Origin: Myxococcus stipitatus DSM 14675 | GTDB taxonomy: Bacteria; Myxococcota; Myxococcia; Myxococcales; Myxococcaceae | Assembly: GCF_000331735.1 (NCBI RefSeq) | Contig: NC_020126.1 | Coordinates: 8,187,501 to 8,251,500, forward strand | DNA length: 64,000 bases | Direction: 5' to 3' | Shown: one piece after another, positions 19,047 through 30,000 of the stretch | How positions within the stretch are numbered: the first letter of the stretch is position 1 | How the letters are laid out: every line of letters starts with the position of its first letter | The notes under the pieces: model-generated | Told to the model about the DNA's origin: nothing | Databases searched by the model: none | Seen by the model: only the letters and a program-made list of their open reading frames with translations | Position numbers and translations under genes: made by a program

Positions 19047-22000
19047 TCAGAACGTCCCGATGCTGAAGTGGAACTGCGTCTGCGCCTCGTTGATTTCCTC
19101 GTCCGGCTTCAGGTTGAAGCCCACGTCGAATGCCAGCGGCCCCACGGGCGTCACGTACCGAAGGCCCACGCCCGCCGCGTACCGCAGCCGCTCCAGGTCC
19201 ATCCGCGTCCGGTCCAACCACAGGTTGCCCGCCTCCAGGAACAGCCCCAGGTCCACCGACGCGAGCGCGGGGAGCCGCAGCTCCGCCTTGCCCAGCGTGA
19301 AGAGCTCACCGCCCTGGCTCGCCGGCACCTGTCCCGCGAGCACCGCCTTCAGCTCTCCCGAGCATCCCGACGGGCTGATGAGCGCGCGACAGTCCCGCAA
19401 CTGTTGGTGCAGCGCCTCGCGCACGTCCTCGGGCAGGACACCATCCTCGCGGAAGCCGCGGAGGCTGGATGAACCTCCCAGGTAGAACAGCTTCGAGCCG
19501 ATGGTCTGCGCCCCCGTCTCCAGCGGGACGATGGTCCCCGCGCGCGCCGACAGCGCCAGGCTGGCCCGCCGCCCCAGCGGGATGTAACCGCTCAGGTTGG
19601 TCGACAGCTTCACGCCGTTGATGGGGAAGGCCGGAACGGCATTGCCCGCCACGTCCGTGGGCGCCACGCTGATGCCTCGCGTGAGTTCCGCGCTGCTGAT
19701 GAGCACCAGGCCCTTGCGGGGATTCGCCGGGTCATCTCGGAAGTCGAGCGTGATGGACGGCCGCAAGGAGTGCAGCGCGAAGTCGCCGAACGGATAGCGC
19801 AGACGCTCCTGGTCGGCGCGGTTGAGCAACTCCAGCACGCCCGCGCGCGAGCGCAGCCGGTTGTTCTCCACTTCGTAGGACAGCGACACGTTGAACCAGG
19901 ACGTCACCGCCCAGTCCAATGCCGCGGCGGCGGCGAACCGCGTGGACACATACGAGGGCCGGTGAACTCGCTCCGCAATCAAGTCCAGTCGCGCGCCCAC
20001 TTCGAAAGGCAGGAGGAAGAACAGGCGGGGCTGAGACAGGGCCAGGTTGCCTCGGCCGCCCAGTCCACTCAGGCCCTGAAGCTCCACGTCGCAGCCCGCG
20101 GAAGCCGCGCCGCCCGACTGCTGACATGCGATGCGCCGGTCCGCGGACAGCGCCTCCGCGCTCCAGCCCGCGTAGTTCACCTTCCCTCGAGCAATCAGGC
20201 TGAGCCCCAGCCCATCGAGGTTGCGGTACGTCGTGTCCAACGTGATGCGAGGACCGTCCACCAGGAAGTAGCCACCGGAGACCTGTCCATCCAGGCGGGG
20301 ACGCTCATGCACCGTCACCACCACGTCCTTGGTCGGCTCGCGGCGCGCGGGGTCCGCGAGCGCGACATCCACCTGCCGGAACAACCCCAGCCGCGCGAGC
20401 CTCCGCTGCCCTTCCAGCAGCGCGTCGGGTGCCAGCGGCTTGCCCTCCTCCAGGTCCAGGTTGGCCATCACCAGGTCCGGGTCCGTGCGAGTCAGCCCCT
20501 GCACCAGCACCTTGCCCACCTTCACCTGGGGACCCGCGTCCGCGCGGAACACCACCGTCGCGGACGTACCGTCCTCGCCCACAGAGGCCTCCGTGGTGAC
20601 CTTCGCGAAGAGATAGCCCTGCTGCGCCAGCCCTCGCTCCAGGGACAGGCGCGCGGCCTCCACCGCCTCGAAGCTCAGCGGCAGGCCCTTGTGCACTCCC
20701 GCCGCCCCCTGCTGCGTGAGTGACACCATGTCCTCGGGCACACCCTCGTAGCGAATCTCCGCCACCCGCGCCTGCGGCCCCTCCTCCACGTCGAAGTCGG
20801 CCACGGCGGTCCGCGTCCGCGCATCCACCGTCAGCCCCCGGAACGTCACCGTCGAGGACAGGAAGCCCCGCTCCCGGTAGGCCTCCATCATCGACTCCGT
20901 GGCCTCCAGCCAGGCCTCCTCGACGTACACCGTGGACGGGTCCGGCATCGGCTCCAACGAGACATACTCGCGGCCATGACGACCTTCCACGTCCAGCGGG
21001 TCGTCCTGGAGTCGGAGGTCCAGCTCGGGTTGATGCGCGCTCGCGCGAATGCGCTCCGCCAGATGCGCCCTCAGCGTCTTCGAGCCGAGCGAGTTGTTGC
21101 CGCGAAAGCGGACGTCGGAGACGCGCAGGGACTGCCCCTCGTCCACGTCGAACGCGAGCACCGCGACTTCACCATCCGGCCGCACCACCTCGCGCGAGCG
21201 CACCTTCGCGTCGTTGAATCCCCGGTGCCGGTAGAAGGACTCCACCCGCCGCGCCAGCCGCCCCGCCACCACCTCGTCGAGCGGCTCCGCGGCGTCATGC
21301 GCCAGGACCCGCTGCAAGAGCTCCGAGGAGAAGCGATGGTTGCCATGGAAGCGCACCTGGTACTTGGGGCCCGCCGACAGCGGCACCGCGACTGACGCGG
21401 AGTTCGCCTCCACCAGCACCGACGGCGTCCCGACCTGCGCGCGCCAGTACCCCTCTTCACGCAGGAGCGTGCGCAGGTGGTCCAGCCCCGTATCCAGTCG
21501 CACCCGGTCGAACACCTCGCCCGGCCGCATCGCCAGCACGCCCAACAACCGGCTCAGCGGCAGGCCCGGACTGCCCGAGAAGCTCACCTGCCGCACCCGC
21601 GTCGGCTGTCCCTCCGCGATGAGCAGCGACACCGCCACGCCATCCGTCACGGGCTCCTGACGCGCGGTCACCTTCACCGAGTCGTAGCCCTTGCGCTGAT
21701 ACGCCTGGAGCACGGCCGACACCGCGCCCTCCAACTCCTCCCCGTCCAGCGGACCGCCCTCGAGAAGACCGCTGGCCTCCAGGAGCTCCGCGTCCGACAT
21801 CACCGCGTGACCCTCGAAACGCAGCCTGGCGAGCCGGGACACGGGCGTGAGCTGGAACACGACGCGGACGCCGCCCGAGACGTCCTCCGCCCGCGCCACC
21901 ACGTCCGAGAAGCGGCCCGTGGCCCAGAGCCGCTCCACCGAGCGCCGCACCGTCCCCGCCGTCAGCACCTGGCCCTTGTGCACCGCCACCAACGCGCTCA

Positions 22001-22223
22001 ACCCCTGCGCGTCCACCCCACCGGGCAGGTGCAGCTCCACGGCCACCACGTTCTGTCCGGAGACACCACCAACCGTGGCCTGCGCGAGCGAGGGGCTCGC
22101 GCTCAGGACGCACAACCAGAATCCCAGCACCACCGTGGTGGTGCGGGCTACTCGACCTCCCAGCTCAGCTTCAGCTCGAGCCCGAGGTTTCCAAACGAGG
22201 CTTCGCTGTTCTCGTTGTCCCAC
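19047..22223 (-). CDS. tamA: TamA/BamA-family outer-membrane assembly protein
   Basis: Omp85 protein that inserts beta-barrel or autotransporter proteins and works with TamB. Up to 1058 residues, about twice E. coli TamA. Repeated POTRA-like units fill residues about 60-680 (more than the three of E. coli TamA), recognisable by segments like VRFHGNHRFSS and VSDVRFRGNNSLGS. A 16-strand type barrel (about 690-1058) has GGSSSLRGF for the lid-lock loop and ends in Phe. A signal peptide (VVLGFWLCVLSASPSLAQ) begins at about residue 31. The start is uncertain: the ATG at 22223 overlaps tamB by 76 nt; GTG at 22133 or 22130 would start at the signal peptide. Likely coupled to tamB. Confidence 0.88.
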   Translation of the reverse strand: MGQREQRSLVWKPRARAEAELGGRVARTTTVVLGFWLCVLSASPSLAQATVGGVSGQNVVAVELHLPGGVDAQGLSALVAVHKGQVLTAGTVRRSVERLWATGRFSDVVARAEDVSGGVRVVFQLTPVSRLARLRFEGHAVMSDAELLEASGLLEGGPLDGEELEGAVSAVLQAYQRKGYDSVKVTARQEPVTDGVAVSLLIAEGQPTRVRQVSFSGSPGLPLSRLLGVLAMRPGEVFDRVRLDTGLDHLRTLLREEGYWRAQVGTPSVLVEANSASVAVPLSAGPKYQVRFHGNHRFSSELLQRVLAHDAAEPLDEVVAGRLARRVESFYRHRGFNDAKVRSREVVRPDGEVAVLAFDVDEGQSLRVSDVRFRGNNSLGSKTLRAHLAERIRASAHQPELDLRLQDDPLDVEGRHGREYVSLEPMPDPSTVYVEEAWLEATESMMEAYRERGFLSSTVTFRGLTVDARTRTAVADFDVEEGPQARVAEIRYEGVPEDMVSLTQQGAAGVHKGLPLSFEAVEAARLSLERGLAQQGYLFAKVTTEASVGEDGTSATVVFRADAGPQVKVGKVLVQGLTRTDPDLVMANLDLEEGKPLAPDALLEGQRRLARLGLFRQVDVALADPARREPTKDVVVTVHERPRLDGQVSGGYFLVDGPRITLDTTYRNLDGLGLSLIARGKVNYAGWSAEALSADRRIACQQSGGAASAGCDVELQGLSGLGGRGNLALSQPRLFFLLPFEVGARLDLIAERVHRPSYVSTRFAAAAALDWAVTSWFNVSLSYEVENNRLRSRAGVLELLNRADQERLRYPFGDFALHSLRPSITLDFRDDPANPRKGLVLISSAELTRGISVAPTDVAGNAVPAFPINGVKLSTNLSGYIPLGRRASLALSARAGTIVPLETGAQTIGSKLFYLGGSSSLRGFREDGVLPEDVREALHQQLRDCRALISPSGCSGELKAVLAGQVPASQGGELFTLGKAELRLPALASVDLGLFLEAGNLWLDRTRMDLERLRYAAGVGLRYVTPVGPLAFDVGFNLKPDEEINEAQTQFHFSIGTF

Positions 22224-25200
22224 TGGGCCTGCGCGGAAAGTCGGTCGTCGAAGCGGTACTCGGCGCGTGCGCGCGTTCCGCGCCCACTCACCGGTTGAGT
22301 CATCCCGACTTTAAGCTGCTCGGAGAGGAACTTCGACTCCAGTTGCGCGGTCGGCTCCGCTTGCCGGGTGGCGTCGTTGTAGGTCGTGGAAATCTGGAGG
22401 GACAGGTCCCTCAACACCGGATTGCTAGGGAGGAACCGCTGGACCTGCCGGTCCAGCCCCGAGACGTTGAAGAGGGCCTCGGCCGCCAGCCCGGCCCCCG
22501 CCGAGGCCGCCGTCTCCCGGTCCGACGAGGTGAACCCCAGGGTGAGCAAGGAGACGATGTCGCCTTCCACCAGCGCCGGCTCCGAGGACAGGAGGATTTG
22601 CGGGTCCGAGGGCTTGCCGAAGGCGTGGAGCTTCACCACGTACTCGCGCACCTGCGTCTGGGCCTGGACCTCGAAGACGGGCTCCAGGCTGGAGGCATCC
22701 TGGAACTCCATCTGCCCCTGGCTGATGGTGAAGGGGTTGTTGCGGAAGAACGCCTGACTGCCCTCGGCCAGCTCCACCCGGCCCAGCAACCCCGGCCGCA
22801 GGTCCGTCCCCGTCAGCCGGATGTCGCCGAGCATCCGCGCCTTGGCCAGGTTGTTGTCCACGCGCACGTCCCCGAAGTGGACATTCACATCCCAGATGAC
22901 CCAGGGCTTCTGCTGCTCGCCCGAGACACTGTTCGCCGCGGAGGACAGCGCCGGCGAGCGCTTCTGCATGGACTTGAGCAGCGCATCCACGTCCAGCGCC
23001 TTCTGGTAGCGCATCTTGACGATGTCCAGGCCACCCGTGACGGTGAAGCCGCGGGGCGGCCCCACCACCTGGAGCAGTCCGGAGAAGGTCGCCGGCAGGT
23101 CCTCCGTGAGCCGGTAGGGCACCTCGTCCAGTTGCACCGTGAGGCCCAATCGCTGGGGCAGGAAGCGCGCGAGCCGGATGTCTCCACGCGCGGAGATGCG
23201 GCCCTCGTTGAGCTGCCCCTGCAGGTGCTCCAGCAGCATGCGCTGGCCCGTCAGCTCCGCGCGGGCCGACAGGTTGCGGATGTTCACGGGCATGTCCCGC
23301 ATCGCCACGCGCACCTCCGCCAGCTCCGCGCTCCCCACCACCGACGGCGCGTCCAGCGTGCCCGTCGCCTCGGCGTCCACCGTGACGCGTCCCGTGGCGC
23401 GCTCCACCATCGCCGGCGCGAGCGACTCCAACAGGCGAAGGTCTCCTCCACCGCGAAGCGTGAGCCCGATGCCGCCCGCCGTGGTCATCCACCCGCCCAT
23501 GTTCAGGTCGACATAGGGCCCGTTGAAGCGGAAGGGCTGAACGTCCAGCTTGCCCTTCTCGTAGGAGAGGAGGATGGGCGCGGCGTTCTCTCCGCGCACG
23601 TCGTTGCGGGACAGCACCAGCTTGTTCACCTCCGCGCGCAGGTGCGCGGACCGAGGCTCCATCAACGGCCCCTTCGCGGTGAGCGAGCCCGACACCGAGC
23701 CGGACACGCCCGCCCACAACGGCTCCGAGGGAAGCAGCGGACGGATTTCCGGAAGCGCCAGCGACAGCGTGGCGTCATAGGGCCACGTGTCCTGCACCTT
23801 CATCTTCACGCGGCCGTCGGCGTCCTGGAACGGCCGGCCCCACACCTCGAGGTCCTTGCCCACCAGCCTTCCCGTGAGGTCCATCGCGCCGAGGTTCCGC
23901 TCGGCGAAGGTGACGCGCGGCGACTTCAGCGTGACGTCCACCACCGGGATGTCCGAGGTGCCCGAGACGACGCCCTCCATCTCGAGCGCCCCCTGGATGC
24001 CCATGCGGCTCGCGACGTCCGGCCCCACGGTCTCCGCCAGCGACAGCTGGTCACCACCGAAGCGGTAGTCCAGCCCGCCCGCGAACAACAGCGTGCCTTC
24101 CGCCCAGGTGCGGCCCAGCGGCCCTCGCAGCTCCGTGCGCTCGAGCACCATGGACTTGCCATCCACGAACCGCAGCCGCGCCGAGCCATCCCCCATCCTG
24201 CGTCCGAAGTACGCGGTGTCCTTCACGTCGAAGGCGACCAGTCCCTCCAGCCGCTCGACGGGGCTGTCCACCTCCACGCGTCCGGATGCCGTGCCCGTCA
24301 GCGTGCCCTGCATCACCGCGAGCGCCGGCGTCAGCCCCGCCACCACGTCCACCAGGTCCTCGGTGCGCCCCTGCGGGACGTTCACCTCGAGGCGCAGGTT
24401 GAGCAGCCGTCCGAAGCCCACGGCCGCCTTGCCGAAGTACTGCGTGCGCCCCTTCTGGCCGGTGAAGGACGGGAAGGCCAGCACGCCGTCCGCGTAGGTC
24501 AGCTTCCCCTGGAGCACTCCCATCGAGAAGCCCCAGAAGACGAAGTCGCGGAACGACAGGCCGGACTCCACATTCACCTGCGAGGCCGGGCCGGTAATCG
24601 AGTACGTCGCATTCCCTCGCCCCGCCCACTTCAGCCCCGCGATGTGGCCGAAGTCCGCCAGGTCCAGGTCGCCCTGGCCGTGGATGTCCAGCCCGAGCGC
24701 GCTGCCCAGCAGCAGCGCCACATCCCCCTGCACCTTCGAGTGTCCCGCGTCCGCGGTGATGTGGTTGAAGGACACGCGGTCCGTCTGCAGCCGCACCTGC
24801 GCCTGCGCGCGGGCCTTGTCGAACTCGAGGATGGTGAGCCCATCCGAAGCAGGCGCATCGAAGGGCCGCGTCGCCAGCGTGAACTTCCCGGTGCGCAGGT
24901 CCAATGGCCCCGCCAGCGAGAAGCGCGGCAGCAGGTTCCCGCTGAGCTGTGCATCGAGCGTCGCGGGGAAATCCACCCACGCGCCCTTCACGCCCGCCTT
25001 GTCCAGGATGCGCCCCAGCGACGCGTCCACCGTCTTCACGCTCACCTCGAGCGGGAAGAGCGGCGTCAGCCCCAGCTTGCCGGTGACACTCACCCGGCCC
25101 GCCCCCACCGGCACCGTCACATCCTCGATGCGCACTTCATCGCCCGAGTACGACAGGCGCGCGGAGACGTTGGCGGGACCGAACCTGTCGTAGCCCAGCC

Positions 25201-26080
25201 CGTTGCCCGACAGCTCGAGCGACACCGCGGGCGCCTCGGGCTTGCCCGCGATGGACACGCGGCTCCACAAGTGGCCCGTGGCCTGCTTCGGCAGGAGCTT
25301 CGCCTGGGACAGCGTGCGCATCGGCAGGAAGACCTGTGCATCCAGCGCCAGGTGCGGCTGGCAGAGCGAGTCCACCCGTCCCGACACGGAGGTGCTGATG
25401 TCATCCAGTGACACCTCCGCCCGCTCCAGCTCCAGCAGCTCTTCGTCAGGGTCCAGGGCTCCGGCGATGGCCAGTCGCTGAAGCACCAGCTCCTGGCCAT
25501 TCGGGCCCAGCCGCACGAGTCCCCGACGAGCCTCCGCGTCCAGCTCGATGGCACCCCATCTCTCCGTCCACCGCACGTCCAGGTCGGCGACCTCGACGCG
25601 CCGACCCTCGGGCAGCGCCAGCCGGAGCTCCGCGCCGGTGATGTCCAGCTTCGAAATCCGCAGGTGCTCGAGCGGCGCCAGGAAGCAGCCCTGCGACTTC
25701 TTCGAGGGCTCCGTCGACGGCCGCGACACATCCAGCGTCACGCGGGGCCGCTCGGCGCGCACCAGGGCCAGGGACAGCCGGCCGGAGAAAGGCCGTAGGA
25801 AACCCAGCTGCACTTCCGCGGTGTCCGCCGCCACCAGCGGCGTGTCCTCACCGGGCAGGAAGAGCGAGAAGCCATGCACCACCACGCGCGAGCCCAGCGG
25901 GTCCAGCTCACAGCGGCCGATGCCAACGTCCAGCCCGAGCACATCCGGCAGATGGCGCCGAGCCATCGTGCAGGCCACTTCCCACGTCGCGGGCATGCGC
26001 AACGCCAGCACACTCCCCGATAGGACGAGGAGCACGAGCAGCAGCGCTCGAAGCGCACCCTTGCGGCTCTGCGTGGCCAA
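22148..26080 (-). CDS. tamB: TamB-like translocation/lipid-transport protein
   Basis: Bridge protein from inner to outer membrane that partners TamA; family members are also implicated in phospholipid transfer. 1310 residues, the usual size. An N-terminal TM anchor (about 10-27) is followed by a long run of beta-strand repeats. The C-terminal DUF490/TamB domain (from about 950) includes GLLGRVELAEGSQAFFRNNPFTI (cite GLLGRVELAEGS) and the closing ALPLE-type strands. The first codon is TTG at 26080, because it lies 5 nt after the upstream ATPase stop and leads straight into the basic/hydrophobic anchor. The C-terminal domain and the tamA neighbour make the call firm. Confidence 0.9.
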   Translation of the reverse strand: MATQSRKGALRALLLVLLVLSGSVLALRMPATWEVACTMARRHLPDVLGLDVGIGRCELDPLGSRVVVHGFSLFLPGEDTPLVAADTAEVQLGFLRPFSGRLSLALVRAERPRVTLDVSRPSTEPSKKSQGCFLAPLEHLRISKLDITGAELRLALPEGRRVEVADLDVRWTERWGAIELDAEARRGLVRLGPNGQELVLQRLAIAGALDPDEELLELERAEVSLDDISTSVSGRVDSLCQPHLALDAQVFLPMRTLSQAKLLPKQATGHLWSRVSIAGKPEAPAVSLELSGNGLGYDRFGPANVSARLSYSGDEVRIEDVTVPVGAGRVSVTGKLGLTPLFPLEVSVKTVDASLGRILDKAGVKGAWVDFPATLDAQLSGNLLPRFSLAGPLDLRTGKFTLATRPFDAPASDGLTILEFDKARAQAQVRLQTDRVSFNHITADAGHSKVQGDVALLLGSALGLDIHGQGDLDLADFGHIAGLKWAGRGNATYSITGPASQVNVESGLSFRDFVFWGFSMGVLQGKLTYADGVLAFPSFTGQKGRTQYFGKAAVGFGRLLNLRLEVNVPQGRTEDLVDVVAGLTPALAVMQGTLTGTASGRVEVDSPVERLEGLVAFDVKDTAYFGRRMGDGSARLRFVDGKSMVLERTELRGPLGRTWAEGTLLFAGGLDYRFGGDQLSLAETVGPDVASRMGIQGALEMEGVVSGTSDIPVVDVTLKSPRVTFAERNLGAMDLTGRLVGKDLEVWGRPFQDADGRVKMKVQDTWPYDATLSLALPEIRPLLPSEPLWAGVSGSVSGSLTAKGPLMEPRSAHLRAEVNKLVLSRNDVRGENAAPILLSYEKGKLDVQPFRFNGPYVDLNMGGWMTTAGGIGLTLRGGGDLRLLESLAPAMVERATGRVTVDAEATGTLDAPSVVGSAELAEVRVAMRDMPVNIRNLSARAELTGQRMLLEHLQGQLNEGRISARGDIRLARFLPQRLGLTVQLDEVPYRLTEDLPATFSGLLQVVGPPRGFTVTGGLDIVKMRYQKALDVDALLKSMQKRSPALSSAANSVSGEQQKPWVIWDVNVHFGDVRVDNNLAKARMLGDIRLTGTDLRPGLLGRVELAEGSQAFFRNNPFTISQGQMEFQDASSLEPVFEVQAQTQVREYVVKLHAFGKPSDPQILLSSEPALVEGDIVSLLTLGFTSSDRETAASAGAGLAAEALFNVSGLDRQVQRFLPSNPVLRDLSLQISTTYNDATRQAEPTAQLESKFLSEQLKVGMTQPVSGRGTRARAEYRFDDRLSAQAQWDNENSEASFGNLGLELKLSWEVE

Positions 26081-26085
26081 AGCCC

Positions 26086-27030
26086 CTAGAGCTTACCCAG
26101 CCCTTCGAGGTAGCGGTCTATCTCCGCCAGATCGAGCTTGTTGTTCGACGCTCGGGGCAGACGGGACGCGGGGGGGCTTGCCCCCTCGGCTGCTCCTGGG
26201 GCAGCCGAGTTGATGCCCTGCAGTCCCAAGTTCTTTCCGATGCGATGCACCAGCTCCGCGGAGACCGTCTCGGCGCGCGCGAGGAACGCCTCGAAGAGGG
26301 CGTTGTCGCACAGGGTGTTGATGACACGCGGCGAACCGGACGAATGCTCATGCACCGCCAGCAAGGCCTCGGGCGAGAACGGCATGCGCGGGCAGCCGGC
26401 GAGCCGGAGGCGGTGCTTGATGTAGGCCTCGGTGGACTCGGCGGTGAAGGGCTCGAGCTTGTAGCGCATGGCCACGCGCTGGGCGAGCGGCGGGTCCAGC
26501 TTCAGGTTCTTCTCGATCTCCGGCAGGCCGAAGAAGACGAACGAGATGAGCTTGCGCTCCGGCACTTCCAGGTTGAGGAGGCCGCGGAACTCCTCCATCA
26601 GCTCGCGCGTCTCCAGCATCTGCGCTTCGTCGATGAGGACGACGGCCTTCTTGCCGGACTCGTAGATTTGCAGGAGCCGCTGGTAGAGCTGCGACAGGAG
26701 CGCCAGCTTCTCCTGTGCGGGGTTCTCCACACCCAGCTGCAGGGCGATGCGCCGCAGCAGCCAGTTGGCGGTGATGCCCGAGTGGATGATGACCAGCAGC
26801 GCGGCCTCGTACTCGGACTCGGGCAGCGAGTCGAGCATGCGGCGGGCCAGCGTCGTCTTCCCCGCGCCGATGTCGCCGACGAGGATGGACAGGCCCTTCA
26901 TGTAGCTCACCGCGTGCATCAGCCGGGTGAGCGCCTGCGAGTGCTGCGCCGAGTTGTAATAGAACCGGCTCACGGGAGCGTTGGAGAAGGGCTCCTGCGT
27001 GAGGTCGAAGAAATCGAGGTAGGTCGTCAT
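26086..27030 (-). CDS. ExeA/GspA-like AAA ATPase
   Basis: AAA+ ATPase of the ExeA group, 314 residues. FFDLTQEPFSNAP at the N terminus is typical. Walker A is GDIGAGKTTLARR (about 52-64), Walker B is VVLIDEAQML, and sensor/arginine regions lie near LKLDPPLAQRVAMRYKLEPF and SGSPRVINTLCDNAL. ExeA of Aeromonas helps its secretin assemble through peptidoglycan binding, but that needs a C-terminal periplasmic domain. Here the protein ends about 50 residues after the AAA part with no TM segment. It may therefore be a cytoplasmic switch. The start at 27030 (MTTYLDFFDL) lies 24 bp after sgmX. Confidence 0.87.
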   Translation of the reverse strand: MTTYLDFFDLTQEPFSNAPVSRFYYNSAQHSQALTRLMHAVSYMKGLSILVGDIGAGKTTLARRMLDSLPESEYEAALLVIIHSGITANWLLRRIALQLGVENPAQEKLALLSQLYQRLLQIYESGKKAVVLIDEAQMLETRELMEEFRGLLNLEVPERKLISFVFFGLPEIEKNLKLDPPLAQRVAMRYKLEPFTAESTEAYIKHRLRLAGCPRMPFSPEALLAVHEHSSGSPRVINTLCDNALFEAFLARAETVSAELVHRIGKNLGLQGINSAAPGAAEGASPPASRLPRASNNKLDLAEIDRYLEGLGKL

Positions 27031-27054
27031 GGGCTCGCCGGACCTCGGGGGCAA

Positions 27055-30000
27055 CTACACGTAACCGACCTTGCGCGCCTTGGGCGCGCCGGCCGCTGGC
27101 ACCGGGGGATTCGCCACCGCCGCCGTGGGCGCGGCCCCATGGGCCTTGGAACCATTCACCGGAGCAGGCGCTGGCGTGGGCAGGGGGTCCTCCTCCGGCT
27201 GGGTACTGGCCGCGAGCCGGGAGACCTGCGCTCCCACGTCGCGGTACTTCGCGTCCATTACCGCCACACGCTGGTAGTGGTGCAGCGCCTTGCCGGGCTC
27301 GCCATGAGCCTCCCAGGCCACCGCCAGCTCGAAGCCCAGCGCCTTCGCCGCCTCACCGGAGGCCTGCGGACTCGCGAGTCCCTCGCGGAACGTCTCCACC
27401 GCCGCGCCCGCATCACCGCGCAGCAGGTGCAGCATCCCCATCATCGTGACGCAATCCAGCTCGCGCTTCGTGCCGGTACAGCCCTGACGGGCCACCTCGA
27501 ACTCGTGGAGCGCGTCGTCGAGCAGGCCCATCTCCTTGTAGGCGATGCCCAGGTCGTAGTGCGTGTCCACGTCCTCGGGCTTCACCACCTTGGCCAGGCT
27601 CTTCTTGAACTCGGAGAACACCTCCTCCACCGAGTACTGGAAGTCCTCTTCCGCGGGCGCCGCGGCCGACGTGTCGTCGCCCAGGTTGTCGATTTCCCCG
27701 GCCAGCTCCGCCGCCAGGTCGAACGCGTCCCGCTCTCCGGCCGACTCCGTCACCGGCTGCACGGAAGGCACCGTGACGGGCTCCTGCTGCTCTTCCTCCG
27801 GCGCAACCCCGCCGCTCGCCTCGAGCGCCTCCAGGCGCTCCATCAGCTCGCCGGCGCGCACATGGCCCGGGAAGGCGATGGACACCGTCTCGAGGATTTC
27901 GCGGGCCTCTTCCAAGAGCCCCTGGTCCAGGAAGAAGGAGGCCTCGTCGCACTCCTCCGCCGCCGGCTCGTCCTCGCTCACCTCGTCGGTGACGGAATCG
28001 GTCGGGGTCGGCTGCTCGGGCTCCTCCTCCGTCTCGGCCGATGCGTCGAATGCCTCGGCGGACTCGAACGACGCCGCGGCATCGAACGCGTCGGGCGACT
28101 CGAACGTCTCGGCCGACTCGAACGTCTCGGCCGACTCGAACGTCTCGGCCGACTCGAAGGAGGACGCGGCCTCGGGCTCGTCCTCGATGGCCTCGAAGCC
28201 GGACGAGAGCTCGGGCTCTTCCAGACCGGCGTCATCCAGCGACACCACGGCGTGCGAGGCGGTGGGCTCCTCGTCCTCGAACTCATCGCCCAGCGAGGGC
28301 ATCTCGGAGCCAGGGGGGGCCTCCTCGAGGTCCTCCAGCATCGAGGCATCCAGCGGAGCAATCCCCACCCGCGTGGGAATCTCATCCACATCCAGCGACG
28401 CCTCTTCCACGAGCGTCGGCTGCTTGAACGTGGCGGGCGCGGCCTCGTCGAGCAACGCCCGCGTGGGCGCGCGAACCATCGTCGGAGGCGGCTCGTCCTC
28501 GTCGCCCAGCGACATCGCCGCCATCGACGCGGAGGTGGCCACGTCATCCGAGTCGCCCAGCGACAGGCCCTCGTCGGCGTCGAACGGCGCGCCCAGGTCG
28601 GCGGACTCCACCAGCGGCTCATCGTCCGAAGACATGAGGCCGGGCTCGTCCGTCAACATCATGCCGTCGTCGTCGCCCGACACGAGCATCTCGTCCATCG
28701 AGGCCGCCGCCATGTCCTCCGGCGGAGGCATCTCGAAGACGTCGTGCTCTCCGGAGGTGATGGCCTCTCCGACGAGTGCTTCCTCGCTGACGACGGAGGC
28801 TTCGCCCGCGTCATCGATGACTTCGTCCGACTCGCTCGACGGCAGCGTCGCCAGGGCCAGCTCGTCCCCTGGCGGATGCATGAGCGCATCCTCGGGAGGC
28901 GGAGCGACGAGGACTTCGTCGTCGCTCGAATCCACGAGGATGGCGTCCTCGCCCACCGACTCCACCGCCACCGAGGACGGCGCCACCGACACCGGCCCTT
29001 CCACGCGCAGCACCGACAAGAAGGCCGGCACCTCGGGATGGGCGGGGTTCTGCTGGAGGATGGTCGCGAGATAGGGCTGCGCGCGCGTCGAATCCGCGGC
29101 ACGCGTGCACAGGCGCAGCACGTTCAGCAGCTGCTCGGACGCCTGCGCCGCGTTCCCCGACGCGACGTAGATCTGGTACGCCTTCTCGTGCGCGTCCAGG
29201 TTCTCCGGGTCGACGGAGAAGATCTTCCTCAGGTGCTCCAGCGCTTTGTCGTGGAGCCCGTACTTCACGTAGACGTCGGTCTCCGTGAGCAGCTTGGCCA
29301 GCTGCTCGCGAGCCAGTCCCGCGGGCTGCGGAGGTGGCGGCGCGAGGGGCTGCGGCGCGGCGGCGGGAGCAGGCGCGGGCTGGGGTGCGGCGCGAGCGGC
29401 CGGCTGGGGCGCGGGCTGCGCCATGGGCTGCGGCGCGGCGGGAGCGGGCTGCGGCGCGGGAGCACGTCGAGCGAGCAGATCCGGGTCCTGAGGATCCAAC
29501 ACCTCGATCTGCGTCCAGACAGCCTCGGCCTCGGTGAGACGGCCGCGCTCCTGATGAATCTTCGCGAGTTCCTTGTAGACGGACACCGTCTTGGAGGTCT
29601 GCCCCAGCCCCTGGAACGCCTGGGCCAGGAGGGACAGCGTCTCCACGTCGCGGCCATCCGCCTTGAAGCACACCTGCAGCTTCGCCAGCGCGCGCTTCTG
29701 GTCTCCGCGCTGCAGGTACGAAGTGGCCAGCTCCTTGGCCAGCGGCAGGTTGTCCGGCTCGAGCGTGGACAGGCGCTCCGCCACGCGGGCCCAGTCCTCA
29801 CCTCGGCTGTTGCGCTTGAGGTACTCAGCGGCGCGCTTGAACTCCTGAATCGCCTCGCGCGTCATGTTCTCGCGTGCGTACAGCTCCGCGAGCTTGATCT
29901 TCGACGCCACGTTCTCGGGGTCGAGATCCACCATCTTCTTCAAGGTATCGAGCGACGCCTTGGTGTCGCCCGCCTTGTCGTAGTGGTTGGCGACGATCTG

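Noticed and set aside
22295..25411. A 3.1-kb plus-strand open frame opposite tamB
   Set aside because: Shadow of tamB; no ribosome site or domain, and atypical residue use.
28060..28165. Regular repeats as a possible CRISPR array
   Set aside because: The 18-bp units are directly adjacent without spacers and lie in frame in sgmX.
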